From the NCBI GenBank assembly GCA_900450455.1, contig UGGN01000001.1:1178001-1242000 (forward strand): 64,000 bases of DNA, written 5' to 3'. Shown here piece after piece: positions 7,948 to 16,933 of the stretch (position 1 is the stretch's first letter; each line of letters starts with the position of its first letter). The translations under genes and the position numbers were made by a program. The notes beneath the pieces are model-generated. The model made no database searches and was not told the origin of the DNA. It saw nothing but the letters and a program-made list of their open reading frames with translations. The DNA is from [Eubacterium] infirmum (lineage in GTDB: Bacteria > Bacillota > Clostridia > Peptostreptococcales > Anaerovoracaceae).

Positions 7948-9201
7948 TTAGTTGCGAAGTCTTGCTTTTCTAAGAGCGAGTATACGGTTCATTTCGTTGT
8001 TCACAATCATGAATCCCTCGTCTACACCCATGCCCGGTTTTGCGAGAATCTGATCCGGCTGAGTTGCCATGGCACAACTTACGCAAACTTGAGCACTTCT
8101 ATCTGTTTCGTTACAGGTTCCGCCCTGGTAAGCTCCGATGCCCTTGCTCTTGCAGTAGAGAACAGCCTCGATTGTGTTATTGATTCCACCAAGATCCGGT
8201 GTCTTTATCTGAACCATATGACCGGCCTTGTTGTCGGCAAATAGTTTGATATCCTCGAGGGTGTTGCACCACTCGTCAGCTACCAATTCAACATCACAGC
8301 CTCTGCTATCCAGCTCCTTTGTAAGAGCTGAAAGTGCTTCAATCTGATCTTCTCTATTGCTGTCACAGTCCATTGGACCTTCTATTCTGAGATGGAAAGG
8401 CTTTGCTGTTGCTCCCAAATCCTCTATGTAATCGGCCATCTCCTTGTAATTGTTGTTTCCAAAGGCTGTACCTATGGTTCCATAAACGTCGATATGCATA
8501 ACAGGGCAATAACTCTCATCGGATCTGCAATTTAGAATTCTATTTCTGAGCCATGCTACATATTCTTTGAGTTTTTCACCGCGTGTGCCCAGCTTTTCCT
8601 CGACATTGTTAATCAAAGCATGAGGAAGTACATCTGCTCTTTTTAGAATCATCTTATCCGAGTTATTATATCTGTCATCACCTGACTGGGTGAAGATTGG
8701 AATAGGCTTATCGCTAACTTCACATCCGTACTCGTCCGCAACTACTTCGCACATAAGCCTTCCTGAGGCCTTGGCAACAGCATCGAGAAGGGCCTGAGAA
8801 AGTCCGTATCGTATAGCGGTATGAAGTCTCTTGCCATCAACCTTGATCGCTTCCATATCTTCGCAAAGCTTACGAAAGTTATCTGCATCTTTGCCGATAA
8901 GCTCCGGTTTTATATAGTTGTCTATAACCGGGATGAAATCCTCTGCAAGAAATAGGGTGTCTCTTCCGCCGGCACCTGAATACTGAACGGCAGCGCAGTC
9001 TCCGGTAGCGACTTGTCCGTCCTCGAGTAAAATCATTACGGATATTGATTCACCGGCCTGACGAACTGATTTAAAGCCTTCTGTGACAGGCTTTCCTGTA
9101 TAGAATAGACCGTCGTGACCGGCACCTCTTTTGATAGCTCTCTGATCATCAAAATAGAAACCTGTGCGTCCTGCAGAACAAATTACATCTATAATTTTCA
9201 T
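7948..9201 (-). CDS. mal: Methylaspartate ammonia-lyase
   Basis: 417 residues of the enolase superfamily. Converts L-threo-3-methylaspartate to mesaconate and ammonia, the second step of glutamate fermentation by the methylaspartate route. Recognisable landmarks are TGFYFDDQRAIKRGAGHDG near the N-terminus, DVLPHALINNVEEKLG (catalytic His region), HLRIEGPMD, ELVADEWCNT and MVQIKTPDLGG (catalytic Lys region). The ATG at 9201 has GGAG 9 bases upstream; a TTG at 9216 lies inside that site and is rejected. Last gene of the glmS-glmL-glmE-mal operon. Confidence 0.96.
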   Translation of the reverse strand: MKIIDVICSAGRTGFYFDDQRAIKRGAGHDGLFYTGKPVTEGFKSVRQAGESISVMILLEDGQVATGDCAAVQYSGAGGRDTLFLAEDFIPVIDNYIKPELIGKDADNFRKLCEDMEAIKVDGKRLHTAIRYGLSQALLDAVAKASGRLMCEVVADEYGCEVSDKPIPIFTQSGDDRYNNSDKMILKRADVLPHALINNVEEKLGTRGEKLKEYVAWLRNRILNCRSDESYCPVMHIDVYGTIGTAFGNNNYKEMADYIEDLGATAKPFHLRIEGPMDCDSNREDQIEALSALTKELDSRGCDVELVADEWCNTLEDIKLFADNKAGHMVQIKTPDLGGINNTIEAVLYCKSKGIGAYQGGTCNETDRSAQVCVSCAMATQPDQILAKPGMGVDEGFMIVNNEMNRILALRKARLRN

Positions 9202-9246
9202 ATCTTTGATCTCCAATCTGAATTCACTTGGATAACTAAAAACTGC

Positions 9247-10698
9247 TTAGCGTTTTGGTCTTCCTACTAATCTTCCCTTACCTATGGCATATACGTCGTC
9301 TATAACCATTTGGAAGGAAGCGTCGCGAGCTTCAACTTTTGCCCTTTCCTCAATCTTATCTCTGTGGAAATCCTTTAATTCCTGTGAGAATGGAAGATTT
9401 CCTGTATTGAGAATTCTTACTGCACCATTGTTATCACGGCATGGAAGCATGAGTCCTGCATTATATCTGCAAGGAGCAAACGGTATGTCGATAACACCGG
9501 CCTCTGTAGCTCGGCAGGTTCCGACAGCGATATCGCCATCTCCAAGCTCAAAGCACTTGTCTACGATACAGCGCGTCTCGGCTTTGATGATTTCCTTTTC
9601 GTCCTTGAGTGCTGCTTCAGGGAAATCCTGATCCTTGAGCATGTTAACGACCTGCTTGGTGCATCTAAGACCTTGACCGTTAGCTTCCATGGTAGGAATT
9701 CCTATAGCTTCGTGAGGACTCTTTACTATGACCTTGGTTGCCTTTGATAGACCGGCAATCAGACTTCCTGATGAGATTACACCAAAGGCTTTTGATTCGT
9801 CAGCAGGGAATCCGCCCATCCATTGGTGAAGCACAGTGGTTACGATTACATCGTCGTAGCCGTACTTATGGAGGTATTCCTCTGTAAGTTCTTCGAGCGT
9901 TCTGATTGCTGCGATATCCTGAATTATGTTACCGCACTGACCATATCCGACTGTGATGTTCTTTACACCTTGCTCAGCAGCGAGTAGAGCCTCAATAATA
10001 GCAACAGAGTGAGAGATACAAGGAGGTACGAGTGTTCCTGTCAAAGGACCATAAGGTTCGCGGTTGATGGATACGCCCATCTCTTCATAGAGACCTGTCA
10101 ACCTATCTACGTACTGCCAATCTCTGATTGTGCGATTCATAGGAACATCCTTACAATAAGGTAAATTATATGATATTCCTCCGCCTTCATAACTCGTGAA
10201 GCCACCGGCATAGGAAATCTCAGTCAAAAGTCTTGCATCAGGGGTACCATGTCTTACCTGGACAGGTGTATGAACGCTTTCTATAACTTTTCGACAACCG
10301 CTAACACCGTGGTTTACAGGTGGAAAGCCATTCATCATAGCTCGTCCGAGTCTGATGGATTCTTCGATTCCGTTTTCGGCTTCTTCATAGCGATTAAGTC
10401 TTGTGTAGCTATCTACGGTAGTAGGTAATAAGTCGGCTTCACCTACATCTTCCAGATAGTTGAGAAGCTTTATATGATCTTCGATTACAGGAACACCGGC
10501 TCTTGGCTGAACGAGTGTATTTCTAATCTCTTTAGCTGAGATTAGCTTTTCTGAAAAAACCTTTTCTTTTGGCATAGCCTTGTGATAGTTAACCGCTTCC
10601 TCTAAGTCGACATCCTTGCCTGTGGGCCACTGCGCCAGAACTTCGTTACGGAGTGCCAAAAACTCGGCTTCCGGTATCTTCTTATTTTTCAAATCCAT
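9247..10698 (-). CDS. glmE: Methylaspartate mutase (glutamate mutase) epsilon subunit
   Basis: 483 residues, the full family length. This is the large catalytic subunit of coenzyme B12-dependent glutamate mutase, which interconverts L-glutamate and threo-3-methylaspartate. The N-terminus [13 protein letters not shown] with [54 protein letters not shown] and [17 protein letters not shown] are conserved TIM-barrel segments around the cofactor and substrate. It overlaps the end of glmL by 17 bases. The partner cobalamin-binding subunit is glmS upstream. Confidence 0.97.
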   Translation of the reverse strand: MDLKNKKIPEAEFLALRNEVLAQWPTGKDVDLEEAVNYHKAMPKEKVFSEKLISAKEIRNTLVQPRAGVPVIEDHIKLLNYLEDVGEADLLPTTVDSYTRLNRYEEAENGIEESIRLGRAMMNGFPPVNHGVSGCRKVIESVHTPVQVRHGTPDARLLTEISYAGGFTSYEGGGISYNLPYCKDVPMNRTIRDWQYVDRLTGLYEEMGVSINREPYGPLTGTLVPPCISHSVAIIEALLAAEQGVKNITVGYGQCGNIIQDIAAIRTLEELTEEYLHKYGYDDVIVTTVLHQWMGGFPADESKAFGVISSGSLIAGLSKATKVIVKSPHEAIGIPTMEANGQGLRCTKQVVNMLKDQDFPEAALKDEKEIIKAETRCIVDKCFELGDGDIAVGTCRATEAGVIDIPFAPCRYNAGLMLPCRDNNGAVRILNTGNLPFSQELKDFHRDKIEERAKVEARDASFQMVIDDVYAIGKGRLVGRPKR

Positions 10699-12073
10699 CT
10701 TTTTCTAATTCCTCTTTCATTATCTTAAGTGCAATTTTTGGATAGTGTGCTGAAAGCAAGCCCATCGCTGCTAATATATATTTTCGGTCGACTCTTATTT
10801 TAGCCGTCTTTGGTCTAAGCGACATCGGATTTGCGACATCAAAGAGGGCATGAGATACGATTTCACCAGTTCTGCTCGTATGAATCAGACTGCCGCCGGT
10901 TACAATTATTTGCTTTACATCTCTCAGGTCCTTGCCCGTTTGAACATAGGTGAGTCCGCATACTGTGTAGCTTTCCTCCATGGAGCCGGCATGTCTTGTT
11001 ACAGCTGTCTCTATAGCCATAGATGCAAGTGCGTAGTCCAGGCGCTCAAGCTCCTCGTCGCCGTTTGGGATAGCATCTGTATGGGTACTCAAATAGTCTA
11101 TAAGCTCTCTAGCACGCTTCTCACTTAGACCTGATAACTCGCAAATGCGGTCCAGTCCTGCTGCATCGACAATTCCGTTTATACTGTATCTCATTCCGAT
11201 GTCACCTTCGACGGTTCTCTTGGAATAAGGCTCCGGCAAGCCTTTATATACAGTACCTGAATGCGAAGGCTTGCCATTTGCCACGGAGTAAATATCGGTG
11301 GTTGCGCCTCCAACATCAATGGCAATTAGCTCTCCGAGGCCTGCCTCACCATCGCAGCCGTCGGCTAGAAGGTTTATAGCCTGTAGAACGGCAGATGGGG
11401 TAGGCATTAAAATATCCGTCAGTATTGTTGAAGCCTTGCTCAGGCCCTTGGCCTTAATTATGCGACGCAGAAAAATCTCTCTTATCTTATCCTGTGTCTC
11501 TGATATATTTATTGTGCCGAACTTAGGCATAACGTTTGGACACACATAGGTCTCGTGACCTTCCAGTATTCTTTCACATTCCCTTGAAGCATTGCGGTTT
11601 CCGGCTATAATTATAGGAAACTCAGGAGCTAGAGTAGCGAGCATCTTGGCATTATGCACTATGCATTCGGTGTTTCCTCCATCCGTTCCCCCGACAAGCA
11701 GGAATATGTCCGGCTTGCTCTTTGATATCTCTTCTATATCATCTTCCGTTAGCTCAAAGGAAAAGAGTTTGATTATCTTGGCTCCGGCTCCGAGCGTAGC
11801 CATCTTTGCCGCTTCTGATGTCAGCTCAGGAACGAGTCCTGAGGCTATCATGCGAAGACCTCCGGCGGCGGAAGAACAGGCGAGAGTTTTTTCGTAACGA
11901 ATATCGCCAATATTGTCTTTTAAAATTGAAAGGCCTTGGTTAAGACCTTCGTTTATATCGCTTTCGACGGTGGTATAGGAAGCTGCTGTTCCGAGGATTT
12001 TAGCATTTTCTATATCGACTGCTGTAAGCTTGGTATATGTGCTGCCGAAGTCAATAAGCAGTACGGCGCTCAT
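10682..12073 (-). CDS. glmL: GlmL/MutL-type reactivating ATPase of glutamate mutase
   Basis: 463 residues of the acetate/sugar kinase-Hsp70 fold. [16 protein letters not shown] at the N-terminus is the phosphate 1 motif, VGGTDGGN and [15 protein letters not shown] are later nucleotide-binding motifs, and VTGGSLIH closes the adenosine pocket. Family knowledge: these proteins sit between glmS and glmE and are thought to exchange damaged cobalamin on the mutase. Start chosen at 12073, where the ATG overlaps the glmS stop by 4 bases (ATGA) and has GAGGAAA upstream. A seven-residue in-frame extension lacks a ribosome site. Confidence 0.94.
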   Translation of the reverse strand: MSAVLLIDFGSTYTKLTAVDIENAKILGTAASYTTVESDINEGLNQGLSILKDNIGDIRYEKTLACSSAAGGLRMIASGLVPELTSEAAKMATLGAGAKIIKLFSFELTEDDIEEISKSKPDIFLLVGGTDGGNTECIVHNAKMLATLAPEFPIIIAGNRNASRECERILEGHETYVCPNVMPKFGTINISETQDKIREIFLRRIIKAKGLSKASTILTDILMPTPSAVLQAINLLADGCDGEAGLGELIAIDVGGATTDIYSVANGKPSHSGTVYKGLPEPYSKRTVEGDIGMRYSINGIVDAAGLDRICELSGLSEKRARELIDYLSTHTDAIPNGDEELERLDYALASMAIETAVTRHAGSMEESYTVCGLTYVQTGKDLRDVKQIIVTGGSLIHTSRTGEIVSHALFDVANPMSLRPKTAKIRVDRKYILAAMGLLSAHYPKIALKIMKEELEKDGFEK

Positions 12074-12567
12074 GAATGGTTTTCCTCTATACACTTAGCG
12101 GAGCTCTCTTGATTACCCTCGGGCTGAACTCCGGTATCAGTTTCTTTGTCTTTGAAAATTTTGTGTAATGCATCTATGGTAGTCTCCGGTGCTGTTCCGG
12201 GTGGAAAGGCGTAGTTGAAACCCATCTCCTTGAAGCGCTTCTCAACGTCCTCAAACTTCTGCTTGCCTATAACTATATTGCCACCAACAAGCAGTGGGAT
12301 ATCCTTAAGTCCTGCCTCGTCGCATTTTTCACGCATTCCACGACAGTCAAGCTCACCTTGCCCATAGAGTGAGGATATGAGGATAGCGTCTGCACTGGAC
12401 TCTATAGCTGCGTTTATGAACTCTTCCTGTGAAACCATAACCCCAAGGTCTACAACGTCATAGCCCGCTGCCATAAAAGCGTGATGGAGAATCTTTATCC
12501 CTACAGCGTGAACATCTGAGCCTATTACTCCGATTATCAAAACTCTCTTTTTTCTGTCTGAAAGCAT
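12070..12567 (-). CDS. glmS: Methylaspartate mutase sigma (cobalamin-binding) subunit
   Basis: 165 residues. The B12-binding Rossmann domain starts [16 protein letters not shown], where D-x-H-x-x-G carries the cobalt-ligating histidine. [11 protein letters not shown] and [12 protein letters not shown] follow as in known GlmS proteins. The C-terminus has about 25 extra polar residues ([13 protein letters not shown] region). Start at ATG 12567 with GAGG about 10 bases upstream; an upstream in-frame ATG at 12612 would add a hydrophobic stretch absent from the family. First gene of the operon, with its own promoter at 12630-12658. Confidence 0.95.
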   Translation of the reverse strand: MLSDRKKRVLIIGVIGSDVHAVGIKILHHAFMAAGYDVVDLGVMVSQEEFINAAIESSADAILISSLYGQGELDCRGMREKCDEAGLKDIPLLVGGNIVIGKQKFEDVEKRFKEMGFNYAFPPGTAPETTIDALHKIFKDKETDTGVQPEGNQESSAKCIEENHS

Positions 12568-12607
12568 TTGCTCGACCTCAATTTCTTTCAAAAATAATAA
12601 TACAAAC

Positions 12608-12619
12608 ATCAATATTGAT
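12608..12619. promoter_or_regulatory. Palindrome at the glmS transcription start (candidate operator)
   Basis: The 12-base perfect palindrome ATCAATATTGAT lies about 5-16 bases downstream of the predicted glmS start of transcription. ATAATACAA (12597-12605), identical to part of the arm of the citD operator, lies just beside it. Candidate regulators are the GntR protein at 13086-14069 or the LysR protein at 21906-22805. Confidence 0.5.
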
Positions 12620-12629
12620 ATATAACATA

Positions 12630-12658
12630 ATAGTACAGTGAACTATATCAAAAGTCAA
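12630..12658 (-). promoter_or_regulatory. sigma-A-type promoter of glmS-glmL-glmE-mal
   Basis: On the minus strand, TTGACT (12658-12653), a 17-base spacer and TACTAT (12635-12630); the glmS ATG is about 56 bases past the expected start. Confidence 0.75.
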
Positions 12659-12735
12659 CGCATATATAGGAAATAAAAGTTTTTATATTAAAATAATTGA
12701 TGATATTTGAAACTGATATTATAAAGCTAAAAAGA

Positions 12736-12744
12736 TGATATAAT
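12736..12744 (+). promoter_or_regulatory. Extended -10 promoter of the 83-residue protein gene
   Basis: TGA followed by TATAAT (12739-12744), 20 bases before the ATG at 12765. No good -35 box is visible. Confidence 0.5.
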
Positions 12745-12764
12745 AGCGATAAGAGGTGATGTAA

Positions 12765-13016
12765 ATGAAGATATTTAAATCAAAGTCATGGCAGTTTGAG
12801 GTTTATGGTAAAGATGGAGATGTAATTTTATTTGGAAAAAATATATTTGACTACGAATGGGAGAGCACAGGCAAAAGTGTTACGGTAAAAGATCCTTTGT
12901 ATCATCAAGACCACAGATTCAGAGTGTATACAGCAAATATCGATGGGGAAGTCCATACTTTCGCCGCAGGGGAATTCAGTAACTGTGTATGGGGTTTCTA
13001 TACATATAAATATTAG
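12765..13016 (+). CDS. Small protein of unknown function
   Basis: 83 residues, preceded by GAGGTGATGTAA and an extended -10 promoter, and followed by a terminator, so it is a plausible real gene. The sequence is aromatic rich (SWQFEVYG, NIFDYEWES, FSNCVWGFYTYKY) with alternating polar and hydrophobic residues, which suggests an all-beta domain. There is no signal peptide and no metal motif. It lies alone on the plus strand between the glm operon and gntR, inside the methylaspartate island. I do not recognise it and propose no function. Confidence 0.65.
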   Translation: MKIFKSKSWQFEVYGKDGDVILFGKNIFDYEWESTGKSVTVKDPLYHQDHRFRVYTANIDGEVHTFAAGEFSNCVWGFYTYKY

Positions 13017-13046
13017 ATTGAATATCAAATCTTAATAAATAAGTTA

Positions 13047-13080
13047 AAATTGGAGCAGTATGCTAAGTCTGCTCCAATTT
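13047..13080. terminator. Bidirectional terminator between the small gene and gntR
   Basis: A perfect 12-bp stem (13047-13058 with 13069-13080) and a 10-base loop. The minus-strand transcript (gntR end) continues into a T-rich tract, and the plus-strand transcript also ends here. Confidence 0.8.
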
Positions 13081-13085
13081 GTTAT

Positions 13086-14069
13086 TTAAAGTATTTTACT
13101 GTCAATTAGCTTTTCAATTTTATCCCTAACATACATGAATGATCCGGCGTCTATCTGATAAGAACACTCAATAAGTCTATGCTTAGTCGCAAAGCGTGTT
13201 ATCTTGTTTAAAACTTTGTCACTGCAGTACTTTTGATAGTTTTCCGGAACGAGGATGACATCCTTCTTTGAAAGATATTTAGAAATCTCATTTTCCTTAG
13301 ATATCACGAGAGGACTTGAAATCTTAGCATTTTCCGTATATGCTTCAGAAAGCTCATAGAGCATGTTGCCGAACTTCTCACTATTACAGATGATGCCGAC
13401 TTTTTCACCGGGCGCAATCTTGATTATTCCGGCTACGCTTCTTGGTATCATGGTCAGCGCCGTTTTGATTACCTTATCGCTCTGAGGAATTATGCCTATG
13501 AGCTCATCCACATGCGCAGCTGTTGTGATTATCAAATCCATATCTTCGCTAATCTTGTATGGATATTCGCGAAGATCGCCGAGCAGATATGAGAATAGGT
13601 CAATTTGCTCTATTTCTCTTAGCTGCTCTGTAAGTTGATAAAGTGTCTCCGGATTGCACTCGACAATTCCTATCTTTACCTTGTCCTGGTGCAAAGCGCG
13701 GTCTCTGAGTCTTAGATTGATAAAAATATTTATCTCAGACATGGAAAACTGCATTTCTTCCAGCTCATCAAACATATGGTCAATTGCAGCCATGGCACGC
13801 TCTTTACGGCTTTCGCTGTCGCTAGGTCTATAGCTTACAAAGGTGCCGCGACCACGTATCTTCTCTATAATCCCAAGGTGCTCCAGTTCGTCATAGGAAC
13901 GCTTTATTGTTCCGCGAGCAATTCCCAGCTCATCCGATAAATCTCTTACGGTAGGTAGCTTTGTCATTGGTGGAATTTTACCATTTTTGATATTGGCCTT
14001 GATTACATCAACAAGCTGTCTATAGATTGGAATATCCAGTTTTGGATCGATGTGAAATAGTTCCGACAT
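13086..14069 (-). CDS. GntR-family transcriptional regulator
   Basis: 327 residues. The N-terminal winged helix (residues about 8-75: PIYRQLVDVIKANIKNGKI, LPTVRDLSDELGIARGTI, IRGRGTFVSY) is a classic GntR DNA-binding domain. The C-terminal part (about 110-300) has a Rossmann-like alternation (VKIGIVECN, DLIITTAAHVDELIG, EKVGIICNS) and is neither a FadR, HutC nor aminotransferase type, so the effector is unknown. AGAGGA precedes the ATG. It is 38 bases downstream of the mesaconase beta gene and probably the last gene of the cit operon, which makes it a likely local regulator of the pathway. Confidence 0.88.
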   Translation of the reverse strand: MSELFHIDPKLDIPIYRQLVDVIKANIKNGKIPPMTKLPTVRDLSDELGIARGTIKRSYDELEHLGIIEKIRGRGTFVSYRPSDSESRKERAMAAIDHMFDELEEMQFSMSEINIFINLRLRDRALHQDKVKIGIVECNPETLYQLTEQLREIEQIDLFSYLLGDLREYPYKISEDMDLIITTAAHVDELIGIIPQSDKVIKTALTMIPRSVAGIIKIAPGEKVGIICNSEKFGNMLYELSEAYTENAKISSPLVISKENEISKYLSKKDVILVPENYQKYCSDKVLNKITRFATKHRLIECSYQIDAGSFMYVRDKIEKLIDSKIL

Positions 14070-14107
14070 ATATTCCTCTTTCTTTTACAATATTTTATTA
14101 CTGCATC

Positions 14108-14665
14108 TTATTTTTGTGTTTGTAGGTAAGAAGCTCTGCCGTCTTCGTAGAGATTATTACCTTCTGAATCTATTACGACAACAACAGGTAAATCCTCTAC
14201 ATAAAGCTTTCTGATAGCCTCCGCACCAAGATCCTCATATGCTATGACCTCGGCACTTTTAATGCACTTGCTGAGAAGGGCACCGCACCCGCCAATAGCT
14301 CCAAAGTAAACTGCTCCATGTTTTTTCATAGCTTCTATTACTTCAGGGCTGCGTTTACCTTTGCCAATCATACCCGTTTCTCCCTGTTCAATCAGGGCAG
14401 GGCTGTAAGCGTCCATCCTGTAGGCTGTCGTTGGTCCGGCTGAACCTATGGCAGAGCCCGGTTTTGCAGGGGTAGGGCCAACATAGTAGATTACGGAGTC
14501 CTTTACATCAAAGGGAAGCTCTTTTCCTTCTCTTATGAGTTCACAGAGTCTTTTGTGTGCTGCGTCTCTGGCAGTATATATGGTGCCTGTTATAAGGCAG
14601 TTATCACCACTTTTTAGCTTTCTTGCTTCCTCTCTTGAAAGAGGAACATTTATCTTCTTTGCCAT
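14108..14665 (-). CDS. Class I fumarase-like hydratase, beta subunit (probable mesaconase)
   Basis: 185 residues of the C-terminal (swivelling) domain of class I fumarases and L-tartrate dehydratases. Typical segments are VIYYVGPTPAKPG, GSAGPTTAYRMD and GKGKRSPEVIEAMKKHGAVYF. The alpha subunit precedes it with a one-base overlap. In this setting the substrate is most likely mesaconate, hydrated to (S)-citramalate between methylaspartate ammonia-lyase and citramalate lyase. Sequence alone does not exclude fumarate or tartrate. Confidence 0.88.
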   Translation of the reverse strand: MAKKINVPLSREEARKLKSGDNCLITGTIYTARDAAHKRLCELIREGKELPFDVKDSVIYYVGPTPAKPGSAIGSAGPTTAYRMDAYSPALIEQGETGMIGKGKRSPEVIEAMKKHGAVYFGAIGGCGALLSKCIKSAEVIAYEDLGAEAIRKLYVEDLPVVVVIDSEGNNLYEDGRASYLQTQK

Positions 14666-15504
14666 TATATTTCCTCCGTCATATGTCTGGTAACGTGGCA
14701 GTTAATGTTGACTGCAACCGGAAGTCCGGCGATATGCGTTGGAAATTTTTCTATGTTTACTGCAAGGGCAGTCGTCTTTCCACCAAATCCCTGAGGGCCT
14801 ATACCTAGCGCATTTATCTTTTCAAGAAGTTCTTCTTCGAGTTCTGCGTAGAAATCCTCGCTGTTTCGCTCATCGACCGGTCTCAACAAAGCCTTCTTTG
14901 CCAGATATGCAGCCTTATCAAAGCTTCCACCTATGCCGACTCCGACAACTATAGGAGGGCATGGGTTTGGACCTGCATCTTCAACTACCTTGATAATAAA
15001 GTCCTTTACTCCTTCAATTCCGTCAGATGGCTTTAGCATCTTAATTTGGCTCATATTCTCGCTTCCGAAGCCCTTTGGAGCGACGGTTATCTTAAGCTTA
15101 TCGCCGGGGCAGATGTCATAGTAGATCATAGCGGGCGTGTTATCGCCAGTATTTATACGGTTTAGCGGATCTGCAACGACCGACTTGCGAAGGTATCCTT
15201 GCGAATATCCTTTTCTTACGCCTTCGTTTACTGCATCCTCGAGATTTCCATTGATGTGGACATCTTGACCTATGCTGAGAAATACGCAAGCAAGACCGGT
15301 ATCCTGGCATATCGGCTGTAGATTTTCATCTGCGATATTAAAGTTTTCTATTATTTGATCGAGTATTATCGATGCCGTTTTCCAGCTTTCTTCCTTTGAC
15401 GAAGCTATGATTTGAGATTTCATATCAGGTGGAAGATGGTAGTTTGCATCTATGCAAAGCCTTGCGACGACCTCGGTTATAATTGATGAATCGATTTCTC
15501 TCAT
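14665..15504 (-). CDS. Class I fumarase-like hydratase, alpha subunit (probable mesaconase)
   Basis: 279 residues of the iron-sulfur N-terminal domain. ICQDTGLACVFLSIG contains the first cluster cysteine, NPCPPIVVGVGIGGSFDKAA the second, and INCHVTRH near the C-terminus the third, as expected for a 4Fe-4S hydratase. ALGIGPQGFGGKTTALAV is the substrate-binding segment. Start chosen at ATG 15504 with GAGAGGTG 7 bases upstream; a 10-residue extension to 15534 would overlap citF. Clostridial mesaconase is known as a two-subunit iron-sulfur enzyme, consistent with this pair and its place in the pathway. Confidence 0.9.
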   Translation of the reverse strand: MREIDSSIITEVVARLCIDANYHLPPDMKSQIIASSKEESWKTASIILDQIIENFNIADENLQPICQDTGLACVFLSIGQDVHINGNLEDAVNEGVRKGYSQGYLRKSVVADPLNRINTGDNTPAMIYYDICPGDKLKITVAPKGFGSENMSQIKMLKPSDGIEGVKDFIIKVVEDAGPNPCPPIVVGVGIGGSFDKAAYLAKKALLRPVDERNSEDFYAELEEELLEKINALGIGPQGFGGKTTALAVNIEKFPTHIAGLPVAVNINCHVTRHMTEEI

Positions 15505-15517
15505 TTCTTGCACCTCT

Positions 15518-16933
15518 CTATTTTTGCGGTACATTGTAAATATTATCTAAAAGTCCGCTGTCACGTGATATTACCTTTGCAACTAGTTTGTCTCCCTTAG
15601 GGGCTTTGCTTGGAACCCCTGTGTAGCTTTCGGCCTTTCTCTTAAGGTCGTGAATGTCTATCAAGGGAAGACCGGCATCACGAATGCGCTCAGCAAGCTC
15701 TTGATTTCTCGGATTTACGGCTATACCGCCTTGCGTTACGAGGACATCTATATCCTTACCGGGAGTTGAAATACATGAAACTCTGTCTGTTATCATAGGG
15801 AGTCTGCCGCGGAACATAGGGGCGATAATCATTGCAAGCTTTGCACCTGCAGCAGTATCGCTGTGTCCGCCGGAACCGCCCATAATATATCCGTTGGAAT
15901 CTGTGTGGACATTTACATTGAAGTTAGTGTCTATCTCGGTTGCACCAAGGATTACAACATCCAGACTATCCACAACTGCGCTCATAGAGCTTGGCGAAGC
16001 GTAGTGAAGGGCTGAGATTTCCTGATGCTTAGGATTTGTTCTAATTGACTCTACAGCCTTAAGATCAAAGCACTGAACGTCGAGAAGTGACTCAAAGCAA
16101 CCGGCATTCAGCATATCTACCATGTAGCCGGTGATTCCGCCAAGACCAAAACTTCCTTTGATATTTTCTTTTACCATTATATCCTTTAGGAACTTTGCTG
16201 CAGCAAGTGAAGCACCGCCTGCACCGGTCTGAAATGAGAAACCGTCCTTAAGGAGTCCGGAGGCCTTGATTACCTTTGTTGCTTGATCAGCCATGATTAG
16301 TCCGACCGGATCTCTCGTTATCTGCGTCGTTCCTGAGACTATGCCCTGAGGATTTCCTATAGCAGGAACCTCGACGACATAATCAACATTGATTTCAGAG
16401 ACTGCCCACTGAATCAAAGGGTAGGGAACGAGATTATCTGTGATTATTATTACGTGTTTAGCATTCTGCGCATCCGGTATAGCATATCCAAGGCTTCCGC
16501 AGGCTGATTTTCCAATCTTGCCACTGCAGTTTCCCATAGGGTCTGATGCCGGTGCAGCTATAAATGCAATATCAATCGGCGTTCTGCCACTCTCTATGTC
16601 AGAAGGTCTTCCACCGTGAGTTCTAAACTCAACAGGTGTATCCATGACACCTTCTGAGATGCTGCGTCCTAGGCCGGATGACATATAGTCTGTGCATATC
16701 TTTGAAACAAGGCCACTTTCTATGTGGTCGAGAAGCTTTGCATGAGTATCAAAGAGAGAGCTTGCGTTTACGGTCAAGTCTTTGACTCCCATATTTGCAA
16801 TCTCGTCCATGACCATATTGAGGACGAAGTCCCCGTTTCTTAAATGATGGTGAAAGGAGATGCTCATAGAGTCTTTGAGCTCACAGAGTGAAATAGCTTC
16901 GCGAAGCGAGGATACAAGTTTGCTGTTATTCAT
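15518..16933 (-). CDS. citF: Citramalate/citrate lyase alpha subunit (CoA-transferase)
   Basis: 471 residues. CitF moves the acyl-carrier thioester from acetate to the substrate (acetyl-ACP to citramalyl- or citryl-ACP). FHHHLRNGDFVLNMVMDEIA, RTHGGRPSDIESG, SFQTGAGGASLAAAKFL, NFNVNVHTDSNG, GGSGGHSDTAAGAKL and VTQGGIAVNPRNQELAERI are conserved. Compared with enterobacterial CitF (about 510 residues as I recall it), roughly 40 N-terminal residues are missing here. Overlaps the end of citE by 8 bases; AAGGA precedes the ATG. The pathway context favours citramalate as substrate. Confidence 0.93.
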   Translation of the reverse strand: MNNSKLVSSLREAISLCELKDSMSISFHHHLRNGDFVLNMVMDEIANMGVKDLTVNASSLFDTHAKLLDHIESGLVSKICTDYMSSGLGRSISEGVMDTPVEFRTHGGRPSDIESGRTPIDIAFIAAPASDPMGNCSGKIGKSACGSLGYAIPDAQNAKHVIIITDNLVPYPLIQWAVSEINVDYVVEVPAIGNPQGIVSGTTQITRDPVGLIMADQATKVIKASGLLKDGFSFQTGAGGASLAAAKFLKDIMVKENIKGSFGLGGITGYMVDMLNAGCFESLLDVQCFDLKAVESIRTNPKHQEISALHYASPSSMSAVVDSLDVVILGATEIDTNFNVNVHTDSNGYIMGGSGGHSDTAAGAKLAMIIAPMFRGRLPMITDRVSCISTPGKDIDVLVTQGGIAVNPRNQELAERIRDAGLPLIDIHDLKRKAESYTGVPSKAPKGDKLVAKVISRDSGLLDNIYNVPQK

